Below are positions 40,464 through 48,842 of a DNA stretch of 64,000 nucleotides, piece by piece. Source of the DNA: JBEIGE01 sp040382055 (GTDB taxonomy: Bacteria > Pseudomonadota > Gammaproteobacteria > Burkholderiales > Burkholderiaceae_C); assembly GCA_040382055.1 (NCBI GenBank), contig JBEIGE010000013.1, positions 1-64,000 on the forward strand, in the 5' to 3' direction. Positions within the stretch are counted from its first letter, which is position 1. Each line of letters starts with the position of its first letter. Below the pieces are notes generated by a model, which saw only the letters and a program-made list of their open reading frames with translations, was not told the DNA's origin and made no database searches. Position numbers and translations under genes: made by a program.

Positions 40464-41296
40464 CCGACGTGCCGAATCCTTCCCACAATCCCTCAGCTAC
40501 GGCTCCAACCTCCCTCAAGTCCATCGCCAAGATACTGGCTGTGACCAGCGGGAAAGGTGGTGTGGGAAAAACTTTTGTCTCTGCCAACCTGGCCGCCGCT
40601 TTAGCCAAACGGGGGCATCGCGTTCTGGTGCTCGATGCTGATCTGGGACTTGCCAATCTGGATGTTGTACTTAACCTGTACCCCAAATTGACTCTGCACG
40701 ACGTATTCATGGGCAAGGCAACGCTGCAAGAAGCCATCGTCAAAGCTCCTGGCGGCTTTTCAGTCCTCCTGGCAGGTTCAGGCATGGTCGAGTATTCTCG
40801 ACTCACACCTGAAGTCCGGGACGAATTCCTTCGCATCATGAAGAGTCTGGTTACCATGTATGACCTGATCCTTCTTGACACAGGTGCAGGTATATCTGAT
40901 GTGGTTCTCTTCGCGGTATCCCTGGCGTCTGAGGTGCTGCTGGTCGCCACCCCCGAGCCCACTTCCCTAACAGACGCTTATGCCACCATCAAGGTATTGG
41001 TAGGCCAGCAAAAGCGGCAAAACATACGCATGATCATCAATCAGACGGCACGACTGGGTGACGGCCGAGCCATTACGGTGCAGTTGCAGCAGGTGCTTGA
41101 CCGCTTTGTAACTCCGGAGCCAGGGAAACCGATTCGACTGATTCACCTAGGAGACATACCAGCGGATCCCGCTGTACGTCAAGCGATTATGCGCCGACAG
41201 TTGCTCATGCAAAGTTATCCCAGTTGCCCTGCTGGCCTAGCCGTCGGCCAGCTTGCCGTCAAGCTGGAGGAAACCGTCATTTCCCGGGTTTTCTAA
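40460..41296 (+). CDS. MinD/FlhG-like P-loop ATPase
   Basis: 278 residues from the ATG at 40460, chosen for its ATGA overlap with the diguanylate cyclase. The deviant Walker A is 'SGKGGVGKTFVSANLA', followed by 'VLDADLGLANLDVVL' and 'DLILLDTGAGISDVVLFAV'. This matches the MinD/FlhG (YlxH) branch rather than chromosomal ParA. The C-terminus ends 'KLEETVISRVF' without an obvious MinD-type amphipathic membrane helix. No DQAxxLR FlhF-activation motif is visible near the N-terminus. No flagellar or min genes lie nearby. A role in placing a polar or surface machine under c-di-GMP control is only an inference. Confidence 0.85.
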   Translation: MTDVPNPSHNPSATAPTSLKSIAKILAVTSGKGGVGKTFVSANLAAALAKRGHRVLVLDADLGLANLDVVLNLYPKLTLHDVFMGKATLQEAIVKAPGGFSVLLAGSGMVEYSRLTPEVRDEFLRIMKSLVTMYDLILLDTGAGISDVVLFAVSLASEVLLVATPEPTSLTDAYATIKVLVGQQKRQNIRMIINQTARLGDGRAITVQLQQVLDRFVTPEPGKPIRLIHLGDIPADPAVRQAIMRRQLLMQSYPSCPAGLAVGQLAVKLEETVISRVF

Positions 41297-41300
41297 ACCT

Positions 41301-42149
41301 TCACAAGCCAGCCGTCACAATCCAACCCTCAAGTGGATCTATGCTTGGCGGCAAACCGTATCCTGGAAAACCGCGCTGACTGGCCCAGGCTGCCTGCGTA
41401 AGACACAGGACTGCATCCAGTGAGTCTGCTGTCGGATCATCAATCAGCTGATCGCGTTGTGCATGGGTCAGTTTCAGTCGCAAGCCGAGTCGGGTTTGCC
41501 CATGCTCCAACGCCGTAATCAAATCTTTGCGGGCAATCAGTCTCTCGGGGGACTGTTTGGCCTTGTCATCGCTTTTATAGCTTCGGTTGCCTAGCAGCTC
41601 CCGGGCCAAAAGACCGGGATAAGCTTCCAAGGCAAACCGGCCACCGGAAAACATATCTTGCGCGTTGAAATCCGGGTTCGGCCATAAGCCAGGAATGACA
41701 ACCCCGGCGTCGATGAGCGGCGGAACACCTGCATGGAGCATGTAGGCGACAGGTGGATTCACCCACTTCATGGAAGGGCTTGAGCCGGACAGGAGATCCG
41801 TTTTACGGTGGGCAAATTTGCCTCCGACGGGCCTGGCTGCACAAAAGGCCGCGAACGCATTGCGGATCTCTTGCCGGCTCATACGCGCGTAATGGCGAAT
41901 ACAGTCTTCCCACTTCAAAGGCCAATTCAAGTGCTCGACCAGTTCTCTGGGGAGTCCGAACGGAAAGTCAAAAGCACCCAGCCAGTTTTCGCTGCGCTTG
42001 AGCCACAGCGCGTAGTCCTGAAGCGACTCAATACGCTCAAGATTAGTTAGCACTAAACGCTCACCTTGCAATGCGCCAAATGCCAAAACAATAGGTTTTT
42101 TACGGGAGGGAAGACTGGAGAAGTCACATCCCAGCAGTCTGGAATTCAC
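41301..42149 (-). CDS. DUF429 family protein
   Basis: 282 residues. It begins 'MNSRLLGCDFSSLPSRKKPI', with an RNase H-like opening Asp, and has 'WLGAFDFPFGLPRELVEHLN' and 'DPTADSLDAVLCLTQAAWA' near the end. These resemble DUF429 proteins, which have an actin/RNase H-like fold and a conserved D(A)xxCA-type segment. It has no signal peptide or membrane segment. The neighbours (ATPase converging, BLUF protein upstream on the same strand) give no clear hint of its role. Function is unknown. Confidence 0.75.
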   Translation of the reverse strand: MNSRLLGCDFSSLPSRKKPIVLAFGALQGERLVLTNLERIESLQDYALWLKRSENWLGAFDFPFGLPRELVEHLNWPLKWEDCIRHYARMSRQEIRNAFAAFCAARPVGGKFAHRKTDLLSGSSPSMKWVNPPVAYMLHAGVPPLIDAGVVIPGLWPNPDFNAQDMFSGGRFALEAYPGLLARELLGNRSYKSDDKAKQSPERLIARKDLITALEHGQTRLGLRLKLTHAQRDQLIDDPTADSLDAVLCLTQAAWASQRGFPGYGLPPSIDPLEGWIVTAGL

Positions 42150-42182
42150 GGCAAGGGCAAATCAGCGGCAGAGCTTGCGGGT

Positions 42183-42605
42183 TCAGGCCCGTCCGATGAT
42201 GGAAGCTGTGGCCATGAGTTCCTCGAGGAGGGCCATGGAAACCTTGCCAGAGACAGAGTATGGGTCGAGTTCAGGCATTGCAGAATATTTCATCAGGATG
42301 GAGGCGTTGATCTTCGACAGATTGACCTGTCCCATCGTCCATCCTCCGAAACGGCGCTCAGAGATTTCCTCGTAATGCAGCAGCGCAATATCCTTGTGCC
42401 TAGTGTCTCGCTGAATATGGCCGTACAACTCGTTCACAGGCATACGACCGCCTTCAATAGCCTGCAGAAAAAGGCCGCCACCGTAACAAAGGATGCCTGT
42501 AATGCCACAGCTTGGATTGGAGTGTCGTGATTTGAAGAGGATGTTCTCAATCGCCTCCGGGCTTGGATCAACAGCACGGCTTGCATAAAGAAGACGAACC
42601 AGCAT
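42183..42605 (-). CDS. BLUF-domain blue-light photoreceptor
   Basis: 140 residues: a BLUF domain (1-95) plus a short helical C-terminal tail. Residues expected for flavin photochemistry are present: Tyr7 ('LLYASRA'), Asn30 ('RHSNPSCGITGIL'), Gln48 ('LFLQAIEG'), and Trp89/Met91 ('FGGWTMGQ'). It should bind FAD and respond to blue light, but has no output domain, so it must act through a partner protein. It starts one base after the folE stop and is probably translated from the same message. The partner is unknown. Confidence 0.9.
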   Translation of the reverse strand: MLVRLLYASRAVDPSPEAIENILFKSRHSNPSCGITGILCYGGGLFLQAIEGGRMPVNELYGHIQRDTRHKDIALLHYEEISERRFGGWTMGQVNLSKINASILMKYSAMPELDPYSVSGKVSMALLEELMATASIIGRA

Positions 42606-42606
42606 G

Positions 42607-43332
42607 TCAGGCGCTCCTTGGAATCAGTGACAAAAATTCACGACGCAAGTTGGGATCTTTTAAAAACACACCGCGCATGACCGAGTTGATCATCTTGCTG
42701 TTCATATCCTTGACGCCACGCCAGGCCATGCAATAGTGACTGGCCTCCATCACAATAGCGAGACCGTCAGGTTGTGTTTTTTCCTGAATCAGGTCTGCCA
42801 ACTGCACGACTGCCTCTTCCTGAATCTGTGGTCGCCCCATGATCCATTCAGCAAGCCGGGCATATTTGGACAAGCCGATCACATTGGTGTGCTCGTTGGG
42901 TAAAACACCGATCCATATTTTCCCGATCACCGGACAAAAGTGGTGTGAGCAAGCGCTGCGAACCGTCAAAGGTCCCACGATCATCAGTTCGTTCAGATGC
43001 TCAGCGTTAGGGAATTCGGTGATTGCAGGGGCATGCACATAACGGCCCCGGAATACTTCATTGATGTACATCTTGGCAACCCGTCTAGCCGTGTCGCCGG
43101 TATTGTGGTCGCTTTCGGTATCGATCACCAAGCTTTCAAGAACGCTCTGCATCTTGATTTCTACTTCATCGAGCAGTTTTTCGAGCTCACCGTGTTCAAT
43201 GAAGTCCGCAATATTGTCATTTGCGTTGAAACGCTTGCGTGCTGACTCAAGACGCTCGCGGATCTTGACGGAAACTGGTGTTCCCTCGTCTGAATCAGTT
43301 GGTTTCATGGCAGCATGACGTTTCATTAACAT
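42607..43332 (-). CDS. folE: GTP cyclohydrolase I
   Basis: 241 residues, or 233 from the ATG at 43308. It converts GTP to dihydroneopterin triphosphate, the first step of folate synthesis. Hallmarks are 'DTARRVAKMYINEVFRG', zinc-site 'SACSHHFCPVIGKIWIG' with a later Cys in 'HYCMAWRG', and 'GLSKYARLAEWIMGRPQIQE'. The first 45 residues, charged and variable, are not part of the core. nudB, encoding the next pathway enzyme, lies about 2 kb upstream on the same strand. A BLUF gene follows with a one-base gap. Confidence 0.95.
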   Translation of the reverse strand: MLMKRHAAMKPTDSDEGTPVSVKIRERLESARKRFNANDNIADFIEHGELEKLLDEVEIKMQSVLESLVIDTESDHNTGDTARRVAKMYINEVFRGRYVHAPAITEFPNAEHLNELMIVGPLTVRSACSHHFCPVIGKIWIGVLPNEHTNVIGLSKYARLAEWIMGRPQIQEEAVVQLADLIQEKTQPDGLAIVMEASHYCMAWRGVKDMNSKMINSVMRGVFLKDPNLRREFLSLIPRSA

Positions 43333-43409
43333 GAAGAATCTTACCAGCGAATCAAGAATAAGGTTATCGAATATCAGGCCTGTCTAAATGCCAAACATAT
43401 GCGTTGTGG

Positions 43410-44636
43410 TCAGTAGCGTTTACCGGCCAACAAGATTGCTGTCCGCATGATTGCGTAAGCCAGCCGGTTCATGAGCCTTTGCGTCCAAGGCCGTTTGGCA
43501 TGGTCCCTGGGGTCCACCCGGCGACCTTCTTGTGCAATGGCTTGCCGTAAGCTCTGGCGCAACTCGCACGCAAACGCATCATCTTCAACCACCAGATTAG
43601 CTTCTCGGGCAAGCAGCAGGCTCAAGGGGTCCAGATTGGAAGACCCCACAGTGGACCAGTGACCATCAATCACGGCGACCTTGGCATGCAGGAAACTTGC
43701 GGCATATTCATGAATCTCGACACCCGCCTCCAGTAATTCGCCGTACACCAGACGGGCGGCGTGGTACTGCATGAAGTACTCATAACGCCCCTGCAACAGC
43801 AATTGCACCCGAACCCCGCGCTTGGCGGCATGAATCAGTCCTAAACGTAGCTTGCGACCGGGAAGGAAATAAGCATTAGCGATGATGATCTCCACTCTCG
43901 CATGACCAACAGCCCGTCTGTAGGCCTTTTCAATACGGTTGCGATTGCGCAAATTGTCGCGAAGCAATAGCGCTGCGCTGGCTCCACCTACAAGCTCAAC
44001 GCGCTGATAGGTGTTCGGATGCGGTTCGTGCCGGGACAGGGCAATCGCGGCCTGCAGATTCTTCCAAGCTTGCACGACGTGAATCCTTCGTGTGTCGTCC
44101 ACAGCCTGCAAGCGAAGCCAGAATTGTGTCATTGTCCCATGGACCTCTTGAACCAGAGGCCCTGAGACCATCACCGCAAAGTCGAAGCGCGGAGCAGACA
44201 GCGGGCCATGATTGGGGTCAATCCAGTCGTCTACGACGTTGATGCCGCCACAAAAGGCTACTTCTCCATCCACTACACACAGTTTGCGATGCAGGCGCCG
44301 CCATCTTCTGGGGATCAGCAGTCCGAGCCGGCCCAGTGGCAAAAAGATATGCCAGTACACGCCTGCCTCTGTCAATCGGAGCTTCCAGCTTGCAGGCAAG
44401 TCGGGTGTTCCTACACCGTCCAACACCACATAGACTGAAATGCCTCGGCGGGCTGCACCGACTAGAGCCTCGATCATCTGCGCTCCGACCGCGTCATCAT
44501 TGAAAATATAGGACTCAAATCGGATCTCATGTGCAGCGCCGTTGATGGCATTTAGAAGCTCAGGAAACAGGCCTTTCCCCCCCTGTAATAACTTGACACG
44601 ATGACCCGGTTGCATTGCGGCTCCAGCCAGGATCAT
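43410..44636 (-). CDS. clsB: Cardiolipin synthase ClsB-type (phospholipase D family)
   Basis: 408 residues from the ATG at 44636, which overlaps the preceding stop as ATGA; the longer upstream frame is shadow sequence. Two HKD motifs are present: 'HRKLCVVDGEVAFCGGIN' and 'HAKVAVIDGHWSTVGSSNLD'. It should join phosphatidyl groups to make cardiolipin at the inner membrane. No clear N-terminal membrane segments are seen, which fits ClsB rather than ClsA. The preceding EEP-family gene is its usual partner (ybhP-clsB in E. coli). Confidence 0.9.
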   Translation of the reverse strand: MILAGAAMQPGHRVKLLQGGKGLFPELLNAINGAAHEIRFESYIFNDDAVGAQMIEALVGAARRGISVYVVLDGVGTPDLPASWKLRLTEAGVYWHIFLPLGRLGLLIPRRWRRLHRKLCVVDGEVAFCGGINVVDDWIDPNHGPLSAPRFDFAVMVSGPLVQEVHGTMTQFWLRLQAVDDTRRIHVVQAWKNLQAAIALSRHEPHPNTYQRVELVGGASAALLLRDNLRNRNRIEKAYRRAVGHARVEIIIANAYFLPGRKLRLGLIHAAKRGVRVQLLLQGRYEYFMQYHAARLVYGELLEAGVEIHEYAASFLHAKVAVIDGHWSTVGSSNLDPLSLLLAREANLVVEDDAFACELRQSLRQAIAQEGRRVDPRDHAKRPWTQRLMNRLAYAIMRTAILLAGKRY

Positions 44637-45370
44637 GATGCGGGAAGACTGAATTCTGCAATCATGGGCAGGTGATCGGACATACGCCACCAGATGCGTC
44701 CGCGAGGGACATGAATACTCAAGGGTTTGAGGCCGCGGGCATAGATATAGTCCAGTTGCACCAAGGGAAGTCGGGCCGGAAAGGTGGGGTGCTGAAAAGG
44801 CTGGCAGGCCTCCAGTTTCATGTCGGTCAAAACCCGGTTGAGCGCAAGACCCCAATCGTTGAAATCTCCCGCCACGATCAATGGCGCATTAAACGGGATT
44901 TCTCGCACCACAAAGCGTTGTAATTGGAGTACCTGACGCATGCGGCTGGAGCGAAACAGACCTAAGTGCAACACGACCACATGCACACTGACGCCATGCA
45001 CCATCACCTCGCCATGTAACAAGCCCCGTTGCTCGAATCGGTGATCAGACATATCCTCATGCTGATGGCTCACCACTGGCCAACGCGACAACAAGGCATT
45101 GCCATGCTCGCCATGCCGGGTCACGGCATTGGTACGGTAAATCGCTTCATATCCTTCTGGGGCCAAAAAATCAGCTTGTGCAAGCTCTGGCCAACGGTTA
45201 AAAAAAAGTGCTTCTCGCCGATGCACTTTACGTACCTCCTGCAAACACACAATATCCGCGTCCATCTGCTCAACAGCATGCCCCAGGTTGTGAATCTCAA
45301 GGCGACGGCGCATGCCGATTCCCTGAACACCCTTGTGGATGTTGTAAGTGGCCACGCGGATGACATGCAT
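44633..45370 (-). CDS. Endonuclease/exonuclease/phosphatase (EEP) family protein
   Basis: 245 residues from the ATG at 45370 ('MHVIRVATYNIHKGVQGIG'), four bases after the nudB stop; the upstream 28 codons overlap nudB. EEP-fold motifs in order are 'RVATYNIHKG', 'DIVCLQEVR', 'VAGDFNDWG' and 'RMSDHLPMIAEF', which carry the metal ligands and the catalytic His. It resembles E. coli YbhP. A phosphodiesterase acting on lipid or nucleic acid is likely. Its overlap with clsB suggests a phospholipid-related job, but that is inference. Confidence 0.88.
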   Translation of the reverse strand: MHVIRVATYNIHKGVQGIGMRRRLEIHNLGHAVEQMDADIVCLQEVRKVHRREALFFNRWPELAQADFLAPEGYEAIYRTNAVTRHGEHGNALLSRWPVVSHQHEDMSDHRFEQRGLLHGEVMVHGVSVHVVVLHLGLFRSSRMRQVLQLQRFVVREIPFNAPLIVAGDFNDWGLALNRVLTDMKLEACQPFQHPTFPARLPLVQLDYIYARGLKPLSIHVPRGRIWWRMSDHLPMIAEFSLPAS

Positions 45371-45374
45371 AAGG

Positions 45375-45851
45375 TCAATTTTTGTTGAAAAAACGTGACA
45401 GCAAAAGGCAGGCCTCGCTGTTGGAAGGTGAATAGCACCTGTCGGCAGCTTCACGCCAGGGATACCACGCGTATTCAGTGTGCTCCTTGGGGCTGAGTAT
45501 GACAGGCGTACCTACTGGAACCAGAAGGCTGAATAAGTGCTCGGTATTTCTTGTGACATCCGGTGGGTATCGGTGCCTCCATCCTGGATAAATATCGTAG
45601 ACATTTTCCAGGTGCCAGTCATGCAAATGGGGGGCAAGTTTGGAGCCACGGGCGCAGTCAATGCCGGTTTCCTCAAAGACTTCGCGCTCCGCCGTTTTGC
45701 GAAAAGTTTCTGTCAACGTATCTTTGCTGCCTGTGACTGACTGCCAGAAATCGACAGCATCCGCTCGTTTGATCAGCAAAACATGCAGATCAGGTGTATG
45801 TATGACCACCAGAACAGATTGAGGAATCTTATAAGTTACCCGTGATGACAA
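45375..45851 (-). CDS. nudB: Dihydroneopterin triphosphate diphosphatase (Nudix)
   Basis: 158 residues. The Nudix box runs from 'GSKDTLTETFRKTA' through 'REVFEETGI', matching Gx5Ex7REUxEExGU. The start 'YKIPQSVLVVIHTPDLHVLL' and 'DFWQSVTGS' are typical of NudB, which removes pyrophosphate from dihydroneopterin triphosphate in folate synthesis. It follows aspS (113-base gap) and precedes the EEP and clsB genes, as in other Burkholderiales. folE lies further downstream on the same strand. Confidence 0.9.
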   Translation of the reverse strand: MSSRVTYKIPQSVLVVIHTPDLHVLLIKRADAVDFWQSVTGSKDTLTETFRKTAEREVFEETGIDCARGSKLAPHLHDWHLENVYDIYPGWRHRYPPDVTRNTEHLFSLLVPVGTPVILSPKEHTEYAWYPWREAADRCYSPSNSEACLLLSRFFNKN

Positions 45852-45964
45852 GCTGAAAGCTCCTCTATGCGAAAGTCACAGCTTATCGGTTTACCGTTCG
45901 TTCTGCCTCCAAATCAATATGGGGATCTATTGAATACCCATTTTGATTCTGTCCTAAAGACAAA

Positions 45965-47779
45965 TCATGCAGACTTGGCCGTCTCGTGTTTGCGCAAGCG
46001 GATGTGCAACTCGCGCAGCTGCTTCTCATCTACCGCAGACGGCGCCTGAGTCAGCAAGCACTGCGCGCGCTGGGTTTTGGGAAATGCAATGACATCACGA
46101 ATCGATTCAGCACCTGTCATGAGTGTGACGATGCGGTCAAGGCCAAAAGCCAAGCCACCATGGGGTGGCGCGCCATACTGCAAGGCATCAAGCAGGAAGC
46201 CGAACTTGAGTTGAGCCTCCTCGGGCGTGATATTGAGTGCGTCAAACACTTTTTGCTGAACGTCTGCGCGGTGAATCCGCACCGAACCGCCGCCCATTTC
46301 CCAGCCATTAAGGACCATGTCGTAGCCCTTGGATATGCACTTCTCGGGATCAGTGACCATCATATCTTCGTGGCCGTCTTTAGGGGCCGTGAAAGGGTGA
46401 TGGGTTGCTGTGTAGCGCTGAGCCTCATCATCAAACTCGAACATGGGAAAGTCAACAACCCACATGGGTCGCCAGCCAGCTTCAAACAAGCCATGCGAAC
46501 GCCCAAATTCGCTGTGTCCAATCTTGATTCGCAAAGCGCCGATAGCATCGTTGACAACCTTGGCTTTGTCCGCACCAAAGAAAATCAAATCCCCATCTTG
46601 GGCACCCGTGCGTTCAAGCACTGCGTTGAGCGCCTTGTCATGGATATTTTTAACAATTGGGGACTGCAAGCCATCACGTCCTTTGGACAGGTCGTTCACC
46701 CGGATGTAAGCCAGGCCCTTGGCACCATAAATCTTGACAAACTCGGTATAGGCATCAATTTCTCCACGGCTGATGCCTGCGCCTTCCTTGGAGCCACCGG
46801 GAATACGCAAGGCGACCACACGACCGTTTTTCAAATTGGCTGCGCCGGAAAACACCTTGAAATCGACATCAACCATCACGTCGGTAAGCTCTGCAAAGGT
46901 GAGTTTCACGCGCAAATCAGGCTTGTCTGACCCATAGATGTGCATCGCTTGTGCATAGGACATCACCGGGAATTCGCCGAGGTCCACAGCGATGGTGTTT
47001 TTGAAAACTGTGGTGATCATGCCCTGGAACATGGCTCGAATTTCCTCTTCATCCAGGAATGAGGTCTCGATATCAATCTGTGTGAACTCGGGTTGACGGT
47101 CAGCACGCAGATCTTCATCACGGAAGCACTTGGTAATCTGATAGTACCGGTCGTAACCGGACACCATAAGCAACTGCTTGAAAAGTTGAGGGCTTTGCGG
47201 CAACGCAAAGAACATGCCGTCATGAACCCGACTGGGCACCAGATAGTCGCGTGCCCCCTCTGGTGTGGACTTTGTCAGCATGGGGGTTTCAATATCTATA
47301 AAGCCATTGGCGTCCAGAAACTTGCGGACTTCCATGGACACCTTGTAACGCAACATCAGGTTGTTTTGCATGTAAGGGCGTCTCAGGTCAAGAACCCGAT
47401 GTGTTAATCGGGTAGTTTCCGAAAGATTGTCGTCATCGAGCTGGAACGGAGGCGTCACCGAAGGGTTAAGCACCAGCAATTCATGACACAGCACTTCAAC
47501 CTTTCCACTTTTCAGCCCATCGTTGACCGTTCCCTGCGGACGGGCGCGCACCAGGCCTTTGATTTGAATGCAGAACTCATTACGCAGATCTTCCGCCGTG
47601 CTGAACATATGGGCACGATCTGGGTCGCACACCACTTGCACATAGCCCTCACGGTCGCGGAGATCGATAAAAATCACGCCACCATGATCGCGTCGGCGGT
47701 TCACCCAGCCGCACAGGCTGACGGTTTGTCCGATCAGAGCTTCAGTCACAAGACCACAGTAGTGGGAACGCATTGCCAT
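45965..47779 (-). CDS. aspS: Aspartyl-tRNA synthetase
   Basis: 604 residues. A class II synthetase with an N-terminal OB-fold anticodon domain ('VSLCGWVNRRRDHGGVIFID'), motif 2 'CFRDEDLRADRQPEFTQID', the bacterial GAD insertion domain (about 290-420), and motif 3 'GLAFGLDRIVTLMTG'. It charges tRNA-Asp in the cytoplasm. Whether it also charges tRNA-Asn cannot be told from here. The length is normal for bacterial AspS. It lies 12 bases downstream of the DUF502 gene. Confidence 0.96.
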   Translation of the reverse strand: MAMRSHYCGLVTEALIGQTVSLCGWVNRRRDHGGVIFIDLRDREGYVQVVCDPDRAHMFSTAEDLRNEFCIQIKGLVRARPQGTVNDGLKSGKVEVLCHELLVLNPSVTPPFQLDDDNLSETTRLTHRVLDLRRPYMQNNLMLRYKVSMEVRKFLDANGFIDIETPMLTKSTPEGARDYLVPSRVHDGMFFALPQSPQLFKQLLMVSGYDRYYQITKCFRDEDLRADRQPEFTQIDIETSFLDEEEIRAMFQGMITTVFKNTIAVDLGEFPVMSYAQAMHIYGSDKPDLRVKLTFAELTDVMVDVDFKVFSGAANLKNGRVVALRIPGGSKEGAGISRGEIDAYTEFVKIYGAKGLAYIRVNDLSKGRDGLQSPIVKNIHDKALNAVLERTGAQDGDLIFFGADKAKVVNDAIGALRIKIGHSEFGRSHGLFEAGWRPMWVVDFPMFEFDDEAQRYTATHHPFTAPKDGHEDMMVTDPEKCISKGYDMVLNGWEMGGGSVRIHRADVQQKVFDALNITPEEAQLKFGFLLDALQYGAPPHGGLAFGLDRIVTLMTGAESIRDVIAFPKTQRAQCLLTQAPSAVDEKQLRELHIRLRKHETAKSA

Positions 47780-47791
47780 AACGGTTTTCTT

Positions 47792-48433
47792 TCAACGATT
47801 CGAGGGAATTTGAGGATTGATCTGGGGATTCTTGGGCCCGCCGGGCACGATCACACCCATCGAAATCACGTAGGTTAAAGCCTCATCCACACTGATGTCG
47901 AGCTCAATACAATCGCTTTTCTTCAACATGACAAAGTACCCCCCTGTCGGGTTAGGGGTAGTGGGGACAAAGACACTTAGGTATTCACCATGGAGGTGGT
48001 CGAGCAGACGCCCACTGGGTGAACCCGTTAGAAATGCAATAGTCCACACCCCTTCACGAGGCCATTGGATCAACAAAGCCTTGCGAAAGGCATTTCCTTT
48101 TTCGGAAAACAGGGTATCGGAGACCTGCTTGACACCACTGTAGATAGATCGGACCACAGGAATTCGATGCAGCAAGGCATGCCACCAGTTAACTAAGCGG
48201 TTACCGATAATGTTCGATGCCAATGCACCAATGCTCAGCAGCACGACAAAAGCAAAAATCACGCCCAAACCGGGGATGTGCAGGCCCAAAAACTGGTCAG
48301 GTTGCCATGCAATTGGAAGAATCTTCAGGGTTTTGTCAAGGGTTGTAATGACCCAATCCAGGACCCAAAGGGTGATGATCAGCGGCGCCAGAACCAGTAA
48401 GCCGGCGAACAACCATTTACGAAGAGAAGTCAT
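47792..48433 (-). CDS. DUF502 family membrane protein
   Basis: 213 residues with two hydrophobic segments near the N-terminus ('WLFAGLLVLAPLIITLWVLD' and 'GLGVIFAFVVLLSIGALASN'). Then come the conserved 'RIPVVRSIYSGVKQVSDTLF' and 'VFVPTTPNPTGGYFVMLKKS', both typical of DUF502. It is an inner-membrane protein of unknown function. It is 8 bases downstream of the FmdB gene and 12 bases upstream of aspS, an order common in Betaproteobacteria. Confidence 0.9.
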   Translation of the reverse strand: MTSLRKWLFAGLLVLAPLIITLWVLDWVITTLDKTLKILPIAWQPDQFLGLHIPGLGVIFAFVVLLSIGALASNIIGNRLVNWWHALLHRIPVVRSIYSGVKQVSDTLFSEKGNAFRKALLIQWPREGVWTIAFLTGSPSGRLLDHLHGEYLSVFVPTTPNPTGGYFVMLKKSDCIELDISVDEALTYVISMGVIVPGGPKNPQINPQIPSNR

Positions 48434-48441
48434 GCAATACC

Positions 48442-48771
48442 TCAGGACGCAGGTGATGTCGTAACCGGTGGGGCAGTTGGAGCAGATGATGAATTCGCAT
48501 CCGTTTTCGCTGGCACTTCAACCGATTTCGTATCTGATGCGTTTGCCTCTTTGGCAGAAGTACTTTCAGCCGGTGGCACGCTCGATGAACCGCCCTTGAA
48601 ATCGGTGGCATACCAACCGGACCCCTTGAGTTGAAAACCTGCAGCTGTCAGTTGCTTGGAAAAGGTTTCAGAACCGCAGGCCGGACATAAAGTTAGCAAG
48701 GGGTCAGAGATTTTCTGCAAAACGTCCTTGGCTAGGCCGCAGGAATCACATTTGTATGCGTAGATTGGCAT
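48442..48771 (-). CDS. FmdB-type zinc-ribbon protein
   Basis: 109 residues from the ATG at 48771 ('MPIYAYKCDSCGLAKDVLQ'). The first 55 residues are the CxxC...CxxC zinc ribbon of the FmdB family ('LTLCPACGSETFSKQLTAAG'), ending in the conserved 'GSGWYATDFKGGSSS'. The rest is a low-complexity Ser/Ala/Thr/Pro tail. FmdB-like proteins are thought to be regulatory, but no target is known. It is co-directional with DUF502 and aspS. Confidence 0.88.
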   Translation of the reverse strand: MPIYAYKCDSCGLAKDVLQKISDPLLTLCPACGSETFSKQLTAAGFQLKGSGWYATDFKGGSSSVPPAESTSAKEANASDTKSVEVPAKTDANSSSAPTAPPVTTSPAS

Positions 48772-48842
48772 GGCACTGAAGGTTGTTGAAAGCAAAGCCT
48801 TGAATTATAGGCTTTCAAGTGCTTTTCAACGCGTCGATGCAC

